Notes: generated by a model not told the origin, from the sequence alone. A stretch of 64,000 nucleotides of DNA from Clostridium sp. DL-VIII (GCF_000230835.1 NZ_CM001240.1:3607779-3671778), one strand, 5' to 3'; shown: positions 24,833 to 34,724, counted from the stretch's first letter. Translations and numbers: made by a program.

Positions 24833-25183
24833 ATGACAGACATTAAATTTAAGGAATATCAAGAGCAAATAAAAAATTTCCCAATTAGCGAAAATTGTGC
24901 AGCAGCTAAAACATTAGAGATTTTTCAAGGAAAGTGGAATATTAGAGTGCTTTTTGAGTTGGTAAGATGCGACTCTATTCGTTTTGGAGATTTAAAAAAA
25001 CAAGTAGGTGGAATAACAAATACAATGCTTACTTACACACTGAGGGATTTAGAAAGCAGGGGATTAGTTCACAGAACTCAATTTAATGAAATTCCACCAC
25101 ATGTTGAGTACTCACTATCTCAGGCAGGAAAAGATTTATATCCTATTTTTGTTGAGATAATGCGATGGAATGATAATCATTAA
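24833..25183 (+). CDS. HxlR-family transcriptional regulator
   Basis: 116 residues with the winged HTH signature ENCAAAKTLEIFQGKWNIRV, then RFGDLKKQVGGITNTMLTYT and LRDLESRGLVHR. A cysteine (C22) precedes the HTH, as in redox- or electrophile-sensing HxlR proteins. It probably represses the divergent flavodoxin-ferredoxin gene through the palindrome between them. GAGGGGGA precedes the ATG. Confidence 0.9.
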   Translation: MTDIKFKEYQEQIKNFPISENCAAAKTLEIFQGKWNIRVLFELVRCDSIRFGDLKKQVGGITNTMLTYTLRDLESRGLVHRTQFNEIPPHVEYSLSQAGKDLYPIFVEIMRWNDNH

Positions 25184-25239
25184 TGATCACATAAAAAAAT
25201 TTAATTTGTATAGCTGTTTATGAATGCTATTATCATATC

Positions 25240-25308
25240 TAAAAATTTAATAGTAAATTAGAATATCGCACTATTCATAACCAACAATAGATTTGCGATA
25301 TTTTTTAT
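25240..25308 (+). terminator. Terminator containing repeat C copy 2
   Basis: AATATCGCA (25262-25270) pairs with TGCGATATT (25294-25302), followed by a T-run; it ends the HxlR transcript. The first 38 bases are identical to 13609-13646. Confidence 0.7.
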
Positions 25309-25386
25309 TTAAAATACTACATAATACTAATATTGGACAAACTGTAGATATGATGTAATAACTTATAAAAAAATATTCTTTGAAAA

Positions 25387-25422
25387 TTGAATAATGCGAT
25401 ATTTGCAAATATGATATAATTT
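25387..25422. repeat. Repeat D, copy 3 (promoter-like)
   Basis: TTGAATAATGCGATATTTGC then AAATATGATATAATT, 70 bases ahead of the MerR start. It likely contains the promoter for the MerR and flavoprotein genes. Confidence 0.5.
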
Positions 25423-25490
25423 ACCCAAAATGAATAGCGATTTGTTTTTCTAAAGTAAAACTAAAATTGTAATAAGTAAGGAGAAAAAAT

Positions 25491-25886
25491 TTGAATAAAT
25501 ATACACGAAAGGATTTGTCAGAACTATTGAATATAGGAAAAGAAACTCTGAGATATTATGAAAATATAAAGTTGATAGACAATCCAGTTAGAAATGAAAG
25601 TGGCTATAGAGTTTATTCGGAGGAAGATGTATTAAGAATTAAATTTATTGTTCGAATGAAAAATTATGGATTCAGTTTAAGAGAAATATCGAATTTGATT
25701 AAAATGGTTCTTAATGATAAATGTACTCATCAGGATAAGTTAGTAGATTATATAGATAATAAGATAACTGGAGTTGAAAATCAAATTAAAGAATTATATC
25801 AATTAATAGAATTATTGAATAAAGTAAAAGAAAATAAGCATTTAGGCGAATGTGATTTTTTTAAATCTTTGATAAATAATTCTTGA
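25491..25886 (+). CDS. MerR-family regulator
   Basis: 131 residues from a TTG start with AAGGAGA. The HTH is YTRKDLSELLNIGKETLRYY, followed by NESGYRVYSEEDVLRIKFIV and a dimerisation coiled coil. A single cysteine in the helix (DKCTH) and ECDFF at the end could sense thiol or redox stress. It is 58 bases upstream of a flavoprotein gene it likely controls. Confidence 0.88.
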   Translation: MNKYTRKDLSELLNIGKETLRYYENIKLIDNPVRNESGYRVYSEEDVLRIKFIVRMKNYGFSLREISNLIKMVLNDKCTHQDKLVDYIDNKITGVENQIKELYQLIELLNKVKENKHLGECDFFKSLINNS

Positions 25887-25944
25887 CATTGTTCTATACT
25901 ACAACCATTACACTATTTATAAAATAGGAAATGGGGTTTTAAAC

Positions 25945-26589
25945 ATGAAGATAATTGCTATTAACGGAAGTCCAAGAAAAAACGAGAATACAGGAATTTT
26001 ACTAAATAAAGCTCTTGAGGGAGCAGCTTCAAATGGAGCAGAAACAGAAATGCTACATCTATATGATTTTAATTATAAAGGATGTAAAAGCTGTTTTGCA
26101 TGTAAATTAATAAATGGTAATAGTTATGGACAGTGCTCTATTAATGATGAAATAAGTCCAATTCTAAAAAAAATTAATAATTCAGATGCTATAATTCTTG
26201 GTTCTCCAATTTATTTAGGATCAATTACAGGTGAAATGAAATCTTTTATGGAACGATTAATTTTTCCATATCTGGTTTATGATGAAAATTATTCTTCGCT
26301 TTTTCCTAAAAAAATTTCTGTAGGATTAATTTATACCCTTGGAGTTAATGAACAAAAATTGGAACAATCAAAATGGAAAGAATCCATTAAATACAATGAA
26401 TTTTTAGCGGAAAGGTTTTTAGGAAAAGTAGAATCACTTTTTGTAACCGATACTTATCAATTTGATGATTATTCAAAATATGTTGCAACAGCTTTTGATG
26501 CTAGTGAAAAAATGAAGCGTAGGAAAGAAGTATTTCCGCAAGATTGCAAAAAGGCATTTGAATTGGGAAAACGACTAGTCCAAATATGA
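25945..26589 (+). CDS. Flavodoxin-fold NAD(P)H-dependent oxidoreductase
   Basis: 214 residues: MKIIAINGSPRKNENTGILL binds the FMN phosphate, with CKSCFACK and ILGSPIYLGSITGEMKSFME as the ring-binding loop of multimeric flavodoxin/iron-sulfur flavoproteins. The Cys-x2-Cys-x2-C pattern may carry a cluster or be redox-active. Probably a quinone, azo or metal reductase. It sits directly behind the MerR regulator in the same direction. Confidence 0.85.
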   Translation: MKIIAINGSPRKNENTGILLNKALEGAASNGAETEMLHLYDFNYKGCKSCFACKLINGNSYGQCSINDEISPILKKINNSDAIILGSPIYLGSITGEMKSFMERLIFPYLVYDENYSSLFPKKISVGLIYTLGVNEQKLEQSKWKESIKYNEFLAERFLGKVESLFVTDTYQFDDYSKYVATAFDASEKMKRRKEVFPQDCKKAFELGKRLVQI

Positions 26590-26701
26590 TAAGAGACTTA
26601 AAAAATTATAGCAAATAGATATAATGACAAAGCAATAAATTATACCTACTTAGCAGTATTTTTATTTATCTTCGTAAAAGATATATGGTTATTTATTAGA
26701 G

Positions 26702-26753
26702 ATTCTAAAATTCTAAAGAATTTAGGAATATATATTTTTTAGAATTTTAGAAT
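26702..26753. repeat. 16-bp perfect inverted repeat
   Basis: ATTCTAAAATTCTAAA pairs with TTTAGAATTTTAGAAT across 20 bases. The sequence is AT-only apart from TTC/GAA, with no strong T-run. It may act as a weak terminator behind the flavoprotein gene. Confidence 0.55.
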
Positions 26754-26794
26754 AAAAGAACTTAAGAATAATGGAATTTAAGAATATAAAAGGA

Positions 26795-26873
26795 AATCCG
26801 ACTCACATTCGTTCGCTGGATACTCACAGAGTAAGCGATCATCATCAAATCACAGATTTGGATGTCTGCTTAA
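26795..26873. repeat. Hairpin repeat B, copy 2
   Basis: A variable hairpin AATCC/GGATA is followed by ACTCACAGAGTAAGCGATCA, CAAATC/GATTTG and TCTGCTTAA. It matches 11103-11196 in the constant part and differs in the first hairpin, so the arms vary while the core is kept. Confidence 0.75.
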
Positions 26874-27017
26874 CTGATTCACACCAAATATATTAGTTGT
26901 TAAATTTAAATTTAAGTGATAAAATATCACTGGGTAGTATCTTATAGAGCTATACCAGATTTTTTGCATTAAAATTTATAATACGACTCATATCTATATG
27001 AATGAGATTGAATTAGG

Positions 27018-27983
27018 ATGTTGTATCACATTTATGGAGGTGATACTATAAGAATTGGATTTATTGGGCCTGGGAAGGTAGGCGTAAATTTAGGACGTTA
27101 CTTTACCCATAAGGGGATAGATTTAAGCGGTTTTTATGGAAGGGATATAGAAAATACCATGAATGCAGCTAATGTTACTAAATCTAAATTTTATAAAAAC
27201 ATTCAAGAGATTATCAAGGAAAGCGATATATTATTTATTACAACGCCTGATGACATCATTTCAATTATAGATAGTGAATTATCAAAATTTGATCTAAACA
27301 GCAAATCAATTTGCCACACAAGTGGATCACTTAAATCAAATGTATTATGTAATGCCAAACATTCTGGTGCATTTATCTATTCTATACATCCAATATTTGC
27401 GTTTTCAAACAAGAACATGAATTTAAATGAACTTGAAAAGATTTATTTTTCTATTGAAGGTGATATTTTTGACGATTCAATGGTTTTAAAGTTATTTGAA
27501 GTTATAGGAAATAACTTTTTTGAACGGGACGAAAAAACTTCGTCTATTTATCATTTAGCTAACGTATTTATTTCTAATCTTACATTATCTTTATTAGAAA
27601 TAGGAATTAGTTATTTTAAAATTCTCGGATTAAGTGAAGAAGAAGCTTTAAAAGCTGTAAAACCTCTTATAAATGGAAATATTGAGAACATTTTTTCAAG
27701 TGGATTTGTGAATTCTTTAACAGGTCCAGTTTTAAGAGGTGACATTAATACTATAGAAAAGCATCTTTCGGCTATAAATGATGAGGATAAAGATATTTAT
27801 AATTTATTATCTTTAAACTTATTAAAGCTTGTTGCATTGAAAAATTCTGAAGGATTGAGGCTTGAAGAAAAAGAACAGGGAAATACGATAGCATTTACAA
27901 ATAATGAAAGTATACTCAAAAGTTTGTTAAAAAATTCAGAAAAACATTTAGAGATCTATAAAGTTTTAGGAGGAATAGAATAG
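27018..27983 (+). CDS. panG: PanG-type ketopantoate reductase (Rossmann + DUF2520)
   Basis: The NAD(P)-binding start is [17 protein letters not shown], then a DUF2520-type C-terminal helical domain ([33 protein letters not shown]). PanG proteins of Francisella, Enterococcus and Clostridium replace PanE, reducing 2-ketopantoate to pantoate in vitamin B5 synthesis. Its stop overlaps the panB start, so the operon context agrees. The start is unclear: a perfect GGAGGTGA (27036-27043) precedes ATA at 27048 where the family begins; ATG 27018 is the nearest ordinary start but has a poor site. Confidence 0.85.
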   Translation: MLYHIYGGDTIRIGFIGPGKVGVNLGRYFTHKGIDLSGFYGRDIENTMNAANVTKSKFYKNIQEIIKESDILFITTPDDIISIIDSELSKFDLNSKSICHTSGSLKSNVLCNAKHSGAFIYSIHPIFAFSNKNMNLNELEKIYFSIEGDIFDDSMVLKLFEVIGNNFFERDEKTSSIYHLANVFISNLTLSLLEIGISYFKILGLSEEEALKAVKPLINGNIENIFSSGFVNSLTGPVLRGDINTIEKHLSAINDEDKDIYNLLSLNLLKLVALKNSEGLRLEEKEQGNTIAFTNNESILKSLLKNSEKHLEIYKVLGGIE

Positions 27984-28810
27984 TGAAAAATACAGTATCT
28001 ACTTTTAAAAATGCTAAGACTCATGGGGAAAAAATAAGTATGCTTACAGCATATGATTATTCAATGGCTAAAATTATTGATGAAAGTAATGTTAATGGAA
28101 TTTTAATTGGAGATTCTCTCGGTATGGTGATTAAAGGAGAAGAGGATACATTAGGAGTTACTATAGATGAAATTATTTATCATACAAAAGCGGTCAAAAA
28201 AGGAGCTAAGAATGCACTTATAGTAAGTGATATGCCATTTCTATCTTATCATGTTTCAGTGGAACAAGCTATTCTAAATGCAGGAAGGTTAATTAAAGAA
28301 GGTGGCGCTAATGCAGTAAAGCTTGAAGGCGGAGCTAATGTTATAGAACAAATAAAAGCTATTGTGAATGCTCAAATTCCAGTAATGGGGCACCTAGGAT
28401 TAACACCTCAATCTATAAATGCTTTTGGCGGATTTAAAGTTCAAGGTAAAGATGAGTCAGGAGCTAAAAAGCTTATTGAAGATGCAGTTCTCATAGAAAA
28501 GGCAGGTGCATTTTCTATAGTTCTTGAGGGAATTCCTGAAAAGGTAGCAGAGCTTATTACAAAGGCGGTTTCAATACCAACAATAGGAATTGGTGCAGGT
28601 AAATACTGCGATGGACAAATCTTGGTGTACCAAGACATGCTTGGAATGTTTAATGATTTTGTACCGAAGTTTGTTAAACAATATGCAAACATTGGACAGA
28701 GCATGAGAGAAGCTATAGGTTCTTATGTAAAAGAAGTTCAAGACGGTACTTTCCCTGAAGAAAAACACACCTTTAAAATTGATGAAACCGAATTAAAGAA
28801 ATTATATTAA
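27983..28810 (+). CDS. panB: 3-methyl-2-oxobutanoate hydroxymethyltransferase (PanB)
   Basis: 275 residues from a GTG overlapping the panG stop. The Mg-binding and tetrahydrofolate-binding strings are [27 protein letters not shown] and [11 protein letters not shown], with the conserved [20 protein letters not shown]. It transfers a hydroxymethyl group from 5,10-methylene-THF to 2-oxoisovalerate, the first step of the pantoate branch. Length is normal. It is translated in coupling with panG and 23 bases before panC. Confidence 0.95.
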   Translation: MKNTVSTFKNAKTHGEKISMLTAYDYSMAKIIDESNVNGILIGDSLGMVIKGEEDTLGVTIDEIIYHTKAVKKGAKNALIVSDMPFLSYHVSVEQAILNAGRLIKEGGANAVKLEGGANVIEQIKAIVNAQIPVMGHLGLTPQSINAFGGFKVQGKDESGAKKLIEDAVLIEKAGAFSIVLEGIPEKVAELITKAVSIPTIGIGAGKYCDGQILVYQDMLGMFNDFVPKFVKQYANIGQSMREAIGSYVKEVQDGTFPEEKHTFKIDETELKKLY

Positions 28811-28833
28811 TTTAATAAAAGGGAGTAGAAGCG

Positions 28834-29676
28834 ATGTTAGTTAAAGAAATACGTGAACTTAGAAGTTTAATCAAAGCATGGAAAAGAGAAGGACTTTCAA
28901 TTGGATATGTTCCAACAATGGGGGCTTTACATGAAGGTCATGAGAGTTTGATTAAAAGAGCAGTAGAAGAAAATGATAAGGTAGTTGTAAGTGTTTTTGT
29001 TAATCCAACACAATTTGGACCAAATGAAGATTATAATAGTTATCCTAGAGATATAAACAGGGATATGGAAATCTGTATAAATGCAGGTGCAGCTATAGTT
29101 TTCAATCCTGAACCAAGTGAAATGTATTATGATAATAAATCAACTAGTGTTAAGGTTTCAAATCTTACTAGTGTTCTATGTGGGGCTAAAAGACCAGGAC
29201 ATTTTGATGGAGTCTGCTTAGTTGTTTCTAAGTTTTTTAACATAGTTACTCCTGATAAAGCTTACTTTGGAGAAAAGGACGCTCAGCAGGTAGCTGTAAT
29301 AAAAAGAATGGTTAGAGATTTAAATATAGATGTGGAAATCGTAGCATGTCCAATAATTCGTGAAGAAGATGGACTAGCTAAAAGTTCTAGAAACACTTAT
29401 TTATCAGATGATGAAAGAAAAGCTGCTTTAGTGTTAAGCAGAAGCTTAGGGGTAGCTAAAGAAGCATTAAATCATGGCGAAAGAAATGCTAATGCTATTA
29501 AAGAAATTATCAGAGAAGAAATTAATAAAGAATCACTAGCAAAAATTGATTATGTTGAAATAGTGGACAGTGAATCATTAGAAAATGTTCAAAAAATAGA
29601 AAAAAACATTTTGATTCCAATTGCTGTTTATATAGGTAAAACAAGATTAATAGATAATTTTACATTTAAACTATAA
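28834..29676 (+). CDS. panC: Pantothenate synthetase (PanC)
   Basis: 280 residues: [18 protein letters not shown] (ATP-binding HxGH), [20 protein letters not shown] and [16 protein letters not shown] are the standard PanC motifs. It condenses pantoate and beta-alanine using ATP. Site GGGAG upstream. It occupies the third place in the panG-B-C-D operon and is complete. Confidence 0.96.
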   Translation: MLVKEIRELRSLIKAWKREGLSIGYVPTMGALHEGHESLIKRAVEENDKVVVSVFVNPTQFGPNEDYNSYPRDINRDMEICINAGAAIVFNPEPSEMYYDNKSTSVKVSNLTSVLCGAKRPGHFDGVCLVVSKFFNIVTPDKAYFGEKDAQQVAVIKRMVRDLNIDVEIVACPIIREEDGLAKSSRNTYLSDDERKAALVLSRSLGVAKEALNHGERNANAIKEIIREEINKESLAKIDYVEIVDSESLENVQKIEKNILIPIAVYIGKTRLIDNFTFKL

Positions 29677-29701
29677 TAAGAATCTTAGGAGGAACTTTTT
29701 G

Positions 29702-30076
29702 ATGATACTTACAATGTTAAAAGGGAAAATACACAGAGCTACGGTAACTCAAGCTGAGTTAAATTATATGGGAAGCATAACTATAGATAAAACACTTATG
29801 GAGGCTTCAAATATAATTGAAAATGAGAAAGTTCAGATAGTTGATATAAACAATGGAGAAAGATTTGAAACATATGTAATCCCAGGGAAGAGAGATTCAG
29901 GTGTTATTTGCCTAAATGGGGCAGCAGCAAGATTAGTACAAACTGGTGATAAAGTCATAATTATTGCTTATGCTCAGATGAATGAAGAGGAAGCAAAAAA
30001 ATTTAAGCCGGCTGTTGTATTTATGAATGATGATAATACAATAAAGGAAATTACTAATTACGAATCTAATGAATAA
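29702..30076 (+). CDS. panD: Aspartate 1-decarboxylase (PanD)
   Basis: 124 residues if started at ATG 29702, which puts the self-processing site exactly at Gly24-Ser25 (NYMGSITID), as in the E. coli enzyme; cleavage makes the pyruvoyl cofactor from the serine. A TTG three bases upstream would shift this. It makes beta-alanine from aspartate for Pan[11 protein letters not shown] and GDKVIIIAY are the later family strings. AGGAGG is nine bases away. It is the last gene of the operon, followed at once by repeat A. Confidence 0.95.
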   Translation: MILTMLKGKIHRATVTQAELNYMGSITIDKTLMEASNIIENEKVQIVDINNGERFETYVIPGKRDSGVICLNGAAARLVQTGDKVIIIAYAQMNEEEAKKFKPAVVFMNDDNTIKEITNYESNE

Positions 30077-30084
30077 AATTTGAT

Positions 30085-30249
30085 TTAGGCACATGAAAAT
30101 AAATAACAAGTCCAAAGTTGACATGGATATTTTTCATCAGGCAAGAAAGCAAATTGCCCTCATAGTGGGCCTATTAGGTCAATTTGCTGCCGTAGGATGA
30201 TGGAAAATAGGCTGGCAAATGGACTTGTTATTTACTTGATTGTGCCTTA
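30085..30249. repeat. 165-bp palindromic repeat A, copy 2
   Basis: It has the same length as copy 1 and almost the same sequence; the few differences fall mainly in the loop and in unpaired positions (for example CATC/CCTC in the central loop). It begins nine bases after the panD stop. Confidence 0.85.
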
Positions 30250-30255
30250 AATTAA

Positions 30256-30298
30256 ACAAGCATAAGCAGTTTATAATACTTTTGCTTATGCTTGTATA
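30256..30298. terminator. Terminator after the pantothenate operon
   Basis: ACAAGCATAAGCA pairs with TGCTTATGCTTGT, 14-base loop, then ATAATTT. It also faces the leftward HAD gene. Confidence 0.75.
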
Positions 30299-30344
30299 AT
30301 TTGAATTTGCAAAATCTAACAAGCTGTTCGTATATGTATGTTTA

Positions 30345-31139
30345 TTATATGATATTATAATGTTTTAGTGCATTAGCTACTCCATCTTTTTCTATATCCG
30401 TTGTTACAAATGAGACTAGATCAAAAAGAAGAGGATTACTATTTCCCATTGCAATACTGTTTTTTGCATATTTAAGCATAGATAAATCATTTGTGCTATC
30501 ACCGATGGCATAAGTGTTTTGATGAGGAATATCTAGATGATCCATTAAATATTTAATTCCTGATGCCTTTGAATATTCTAAAGGAACTAATTCATAAAAA
30601 TCTTTACCACGATGTATAAACTCGAAAGTCTTTTCATAACATTTTTTGAATTCAGCAAAATTACTATTTGTATTTAGCCAAATTACAACTTTATCAAAAT
30701 CAATATCTATATCATCAAAACTTTGTCCTGTATATAAACCTACATTTATGTGACGTTTCTTAATTCTTAAGACTTCAGAAGAATTTATATTAAGATCATT
30801 ATCATAATACACACCTTGTTTTCCTTCAAGGATGGCATCAATTTTACATTCCCTTAATTTGCTAACAATTTCTGTTGAAATCTTTCTTCCAAGGCTTTTG
30901 TGAAATAATTCTCTCCCTTTAAATTCTATGTAGGTTCCACATCCGCATACATAACCATCAAAATTTAATTCTTTAATACAATCGTCAATTCCTAAAATTG
31001 GTCTCCCAGTATTTATAAAGGCAAGATGTCCATTTTCTTGAGCCTTTTTTATTGCTATTTTTGCACTTTCTGGTACCATATAAGTTTTTTCATTAAGTAG
31101 TGTTCCATCAATATCAAAAAATATCATTTTATTTTTCAT
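30345..31139 (-). CDS. Cof-type HAD-superfamily phosphatase
   Basis: 264 residues: MIFFDIDGTLLNEKTYMVPE is motif I (DxD), FINTGRP is motif II, and the IGDSTNDLSMLKYAKNSIAM end is motif IV with the cap between. This is the Cof/IIB branch, which dephosphorylates sugar phosphates, nucleotides or pyridoxal phosphate. GGAAGG precedes the ATG. Substrate undetermined. Confidence 0.9.
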   Translation of the reverse strand: MKNKMIFFDIDGTLLNEKTYMVPESAKIAIKKAQENGHLAFINTGRPILGIDDCIKELNFDGYVCGCGTYIEFKGRELFHKSLGRKISTEIVSKLRECKIDAILEGKQGVYYDNDLNINSSEVLRIKKRHINVGLYTGQSFDDIDIDFDKVVIWLNTNSNFAEFKKCYEKTFEFIHRGKDFYELVPLEYSKASGIKYLMDHLDIPHQNTYAIGDSTNDLSMLKYAKNSIAMGNSNPLLFDLVSFVTTDIEKDGVANALKHYNII

Positions 31140-31393
31140 CTTATTTTCCTTCCTAGTATATTAATTATTTGCTTATTCATTGGCTTGTATCACTTTGTTA
31201 ATTATACCCTTGTTATAGAATCAAAACAACGTTTGCGTTTTCATCAAAATAATAGAAAATTCTAATTAGAATACTTTACTATCAGCTCTAAAGATTGAAT
31301 TAATTTCGAGTAAATAAACTCCAAAAATGTAATGAATTATGATAAAATATAATTAAGAAAAGTGCCTAAATTACTACGTTTGCGGGGAAAGTT

Positions 31394-32773
31394 ATGAATA
31401 GAAGAACAAGAAAACAAAAAAGAGAAATGGAAAAAGAAATAAATTTTTTCGGAGAATTTTCAAAAATAAAAAAGCATTTTTTTAGAGATTTTAATAGGAA
31501 ATTAGCCAATGTGAAAGATAAAAGAAATCAAAGTTATATAACTTATAATCCAGAAATAATACTGTTTGTAGTTATTATGAAAAATGTTTCTGGAATTGTT
31601 AGCATGAATAGAATGACAAATGATTTTAACAATGATTTAGCAATAGATAATATAGCTAAATCATTAGGATATGACTCGTTAGAAGACATACCACACTATG
31701 ATACTATAAATGACTTTTTGAGAAAATTAGACGTATCTGAATTAGAAAAAATTAGAGATTATATGATACGAGAGCTTTTCAAAAAAAGGTCGTTGGAGAA
31801 ATATCGATTATTAGATAAGCATTGGTGCATTGCTATTGATGGTTCACAATTATTTTCCTTTAAGGAAAAACATTGTGAACATTGTTTAAGGAAAGAACAC
31901 AAGAATAAAGATACTGGTGAAATAGAAAGAATAACTTATTATCACACGGTATTAGAAGCTAAGCTTATTTTAGGAAATATGACATTTAGTATATTAACTG
32001 AATTTGTAGAAAATGAGAACGAAAGCGTTAGCAAACAAGATTGTGAAATAAATGCAGCTAGAAGACTTATGAAAAAATTGAAATATAAGTTTAGAAAGCT
32101 TAATATCTGCATTTTAGGTGATAGTCTTTATGCATGTGAACCAATTTATAAATTATGTACTGAGTATAAGTGGAAATTTATTTTTAGATTTAAAGAAGGA
32201 AGAGCAAAAACACTTTGGGAAGAAATTCAAACCATAAAATATATTGAGAATAATGAAAACACCTCTAATTTAACTTTTAAAAGTCACGAGATACATCAAA
32301 AGTTAACTTATATAAATGAAGTTTCATATAAAAATAGCTCTGTTAATATAGTAGATTTCACTGAAAACATTCGCAAGAAATCTAAAGATAAAAGCACAAA
32401 AGAAGAAACGTCCAAAAACTTTGTTTTTGTTACGAATATACAAGTTACTAAACGAAATGCTTTTAAAATTGTAGTCGCTGGTAGAAGCAGATGGAAAATA
32501 GAAAATGAAGGATTCAACAACCAAAAGAATATAAGATATGATATTGAGCATGCGTGTTGTTTATATTATCAGGCCATGAAAAATCATTATTTATTAGTTC
32601 AGATTTCAGATATATTAAGACAACTACTAGAAAACGGTAGCGCAGCACTAAAAGAATTAAAAATTGGGATAAAAGAAATATCTTCAAGAATGCTAGAATC
32701 CTTTCGAACAGACACTCTAACATCTGAAGATATATCACAGTTAAATCAGCATATAAAAATACACGATTTATAA
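31394..32773 (+). mobile_element. Complete DDE transposase (ISNCY-like insertion sequence)
   Basis: 459 residues, open throughout. AIDGSQLFSFKEKHCEHC (first Asp), CILGDSLYACEPIYKLC (second Asp), and AGRSRWKIENEGFNNQKN (the Glu region) form a typical DDE arrangement. The N-terminus RRTRKQKREMEKEINFFGEF and HYDTINDFLRKLD are the usual head. I could not pick out terminal inverted repeats by eye. TAGTTGC/GCAACTA at 32845-32861 may belong to the right end. Likely an active or recently active element. Confidence 0.8.
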
Positions 32774-32985
32774 CAAATATTATTTTAACAAAGGTTGTGA
32801 TAAATTTAAAGACTATGGAACAAATTAATTAAATTTTTTTTGCGTAGTTGCAACGCAACTAGTACGGCGTTTTTTCAAAAATTGATGGAAATATATTTTC
32901 TTAATTTTCTGAAAATAAATAAGGGATTTTAAGAGAATTTGGACGACATAAATAAATTTAATCTTTAACGCTGCTTTACTATAGC

Positions 32986-33015
32986 TTTACAGTTGCTAAA
33001 ACAATATAGTATAAT
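32986..33015 (+). promoter_or_regulatory. Promoter of the helicase-S24 gene
   Basis: TTTACA, 18 bases, TATAAT, about 60 bases ahead of the coding start. No GAAC-N4-GTTC LexA site is seen between it and the gene. The rest of the gap from 32774 holds only the transposon flank. Confidence 0.6.
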
Positions 33016-33077
33016 TACAGGTATAATTTAAATGATAAATGCAACAAATTTATGTATAATGCTAAGGATGAGGTGTG

Positions 33078-34604
33078 ATGAAAATGGAGTTTAATAAAGA
33101 ACAGAAAAAAATAATCAATTATAAGCCTCACGGGCATCTATTAATAAAAGGTGAAAAGCTGACAGGAAAAACTACTATAATTATAAATAAGATCCCAATG
33201 CTTCTTAATCATTATTGCATAGAGAAGAATGATAAAATATTAATAGCAGCTTATGATGAGCAGCACTTGAGGCATATTTCATATATTTACGATAATATTG
33301 AAAGTGAAAAATATCATCAAAATAGTTTTTTTGATGAAGATAATAGTGATAAGTTGGAAATTAGGACTATTGAATCATTAATAATATATTATTTTAATAA
33401 ATATAAAAAGGATAATAGTATCGAAATTACCATGGCATCTGCTGAGGAATGTGAAAAACAATTAAAAGATTCCATGGAAATTATCAAAAAGAAATATGAA
33501 AAAAACAAATTTGATTTATTGGATTATGAAAATATTGAATTTGTAAAAGAAGAAATTGCTTGGATTAAGTCATGTTCTTATTTAAATATTAATGATTATC
33601 AGACTGCAAATAGAATTGGCCGAATTAACAGGTTAAATAATGACGCTAGAATTTTAAGAAAGAATTCTAAGCAAAGACAAGCTATATATGAAGTGTTGGA
33701 TGAGTATAACAAAAAATTAGGAATGTTAAACAAAGTAGACTTACAGGATATGGCTCTATTGGCTTTAGAAAGTGCACAAGGAATGCAAACTAAAAAGTAC
33801 ACTCATATAGTTATTGATGATTGTGAAAAATTAACTAGGGTGCAGTTAGAATTTTTAAAAGCACTTTATAATGATAAAGTTTATTCAAGTTTAAATTTTA
33901 CACTTAATACTGATTCAAATATGACATTAAACGCATGGATTACAAAGGGAAGATCATTTGCTAGTTTAGGATACGATATGAAAGGTAAAAGCATTTCTTT
34001 AAAAAGAACTTTTGCAGAAAAATCCAATGAAAATAAAATTATTGCGAAAGAAATGAATCATGATAATTTGAAAAAAAATACTTCTTCTAACAAATCTTTT
34101 GTATTAGATACTATAGAGTATATAGATTTAAAGCACAATGTGTCACATAGATTTATAAAAGATTCGGGAAACATAGATGAGATTTATATCGAAGCTAATG
34201 GAATAGATGAAAAGGTAGAGGATGTAATAAGTATACCTTTATTTAATGAAATAGCAGCAGGTAATCCAATACTCATAAATGATGAGGTTGATGAAAATTA
34301 CTATTTACCAAAAGAATGGATAAAAAACACAAAAGGTACATTTATGCTTAAAGTAAAAGGGGACTCTATGATAAATAAGAACATAAATGATGGTGATTAT
34401 GTTATAATAAGTAACCAAAGTTACCCGAATGTAAAAGATATAGTTGCAGTTGACATTGAAGGAGAGGCTACTCTAAAAACATATAAGATAATTAATGGGA
34501 AGATTACTCTTATGCCTGAAAATGAAAAGTATGATCCAATAATTATTGAAGATCAGCAATTTAGTTTTCTTGGTGTTGCTATAGGCCTTGTTAAAAATTC
34601 CTAG
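33078..34604 (+). CDS. Fusion of degenerate UvrD-like helicase with LexA-type S24 self-cleaving peptidase
   Basis: 508 residues. Residues 1-320 follow UvrD/HelD-type SF1 helicases: FNKEQKKIINY, a Walker A-like GEKLTGKTT (25-33), motif Ia, then IVIDDCEKLTRVQ where the usual DExQD has become DDCEK (247-251). Motif III and the second RecA domain are altered or missing. Residues ~385-508 are a LexA-like S24 domain with cleavage site Ala394-Gly395 (EIAAGNP), Ser430 (GDSMI) and Lys467 (ATLKTYK), all intact. No HTH. It could couple DNA or nucleotide sensing to self-cleavage. ATG 33078 or 33084 is the start. Confidence 0.8.
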   Translation: MKMEFNKEQKKIINYKPHGHLLIKGEKLTGKTTIIINKIPMLLNHYCIEKNDKILIAAYDEQHLRHISYIYDNIESEKYHQNSFFDEDNSDKLEIRTIESLIIYYFNKYKKDNSIEITMASAEECEKQLKDSMEIIKKKYEKNKFDLLDYENIEFVKEEIAWIKSCSYLNINDYQTANRIGRINRLNNDARILRKNSKQRQAIYEVLDEYNKKLGMLNKVDLQDMALLALESAQGMQTKKYTHIVIDDCEKLTRVQLEFLKALYNDKVYSSLNFTLNTDSNMTLNAWITKGRSFASLGYDMKGKSISLKRTFAEKSNENKIIAKEMNHDNLKKNTSSNKSFVLDTIEYIDLKHNVSHRFIKDSGNIDEIYIEANGIDEKVEDVISIPLFNEIAAGNPILINDEVDENYYLPKEWIKNTKGTFMLKVKGDSMINKNINDGDYVIISNQSYPNVKDIVAVDIEGEATLKTYKIINGKITLMPENEKYDPIIIEDQQFSFLGVAIGLVKNS

Positions 34605-34687
34605 AGTTTATGACCCATATAGAAGGAATTAAGAAAAGAGTACATATTTATGATTTGTTCTTTTCTTTACATAGTCTTAATGAAAGG

Positions 34688-34724
34688 CCCTGTAATAATT
34701 GTTATAATTATTACAGGGTTTTAT
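34688..34724. terminator. Terminator
   Basis: CCCTGTAATAATT / AATTATTACAGGG with a GTTAT loop and T-run. The loop and inner stem AATTGTTATAATT recur in the terminator at 42427-42470. Confidence 0.85.

Noticed and set aside
26883..27017. Riboswitch ahead of the pantothenate operon
   Set aside because: The leader shows no known aptamer pattern and no terminator/antiterminator pair.
2404..30249. Repeat A as a CRISPR array
   Set aside because: Copies lie kilobases apart with no regular spacers; each is a palindrome of its own.
31142..33060. Terminal inverted repeats around the transposase
   Set aside because: No convincing pair could be found by eye; the hairpin at 32845-32861 has no partner on the left.
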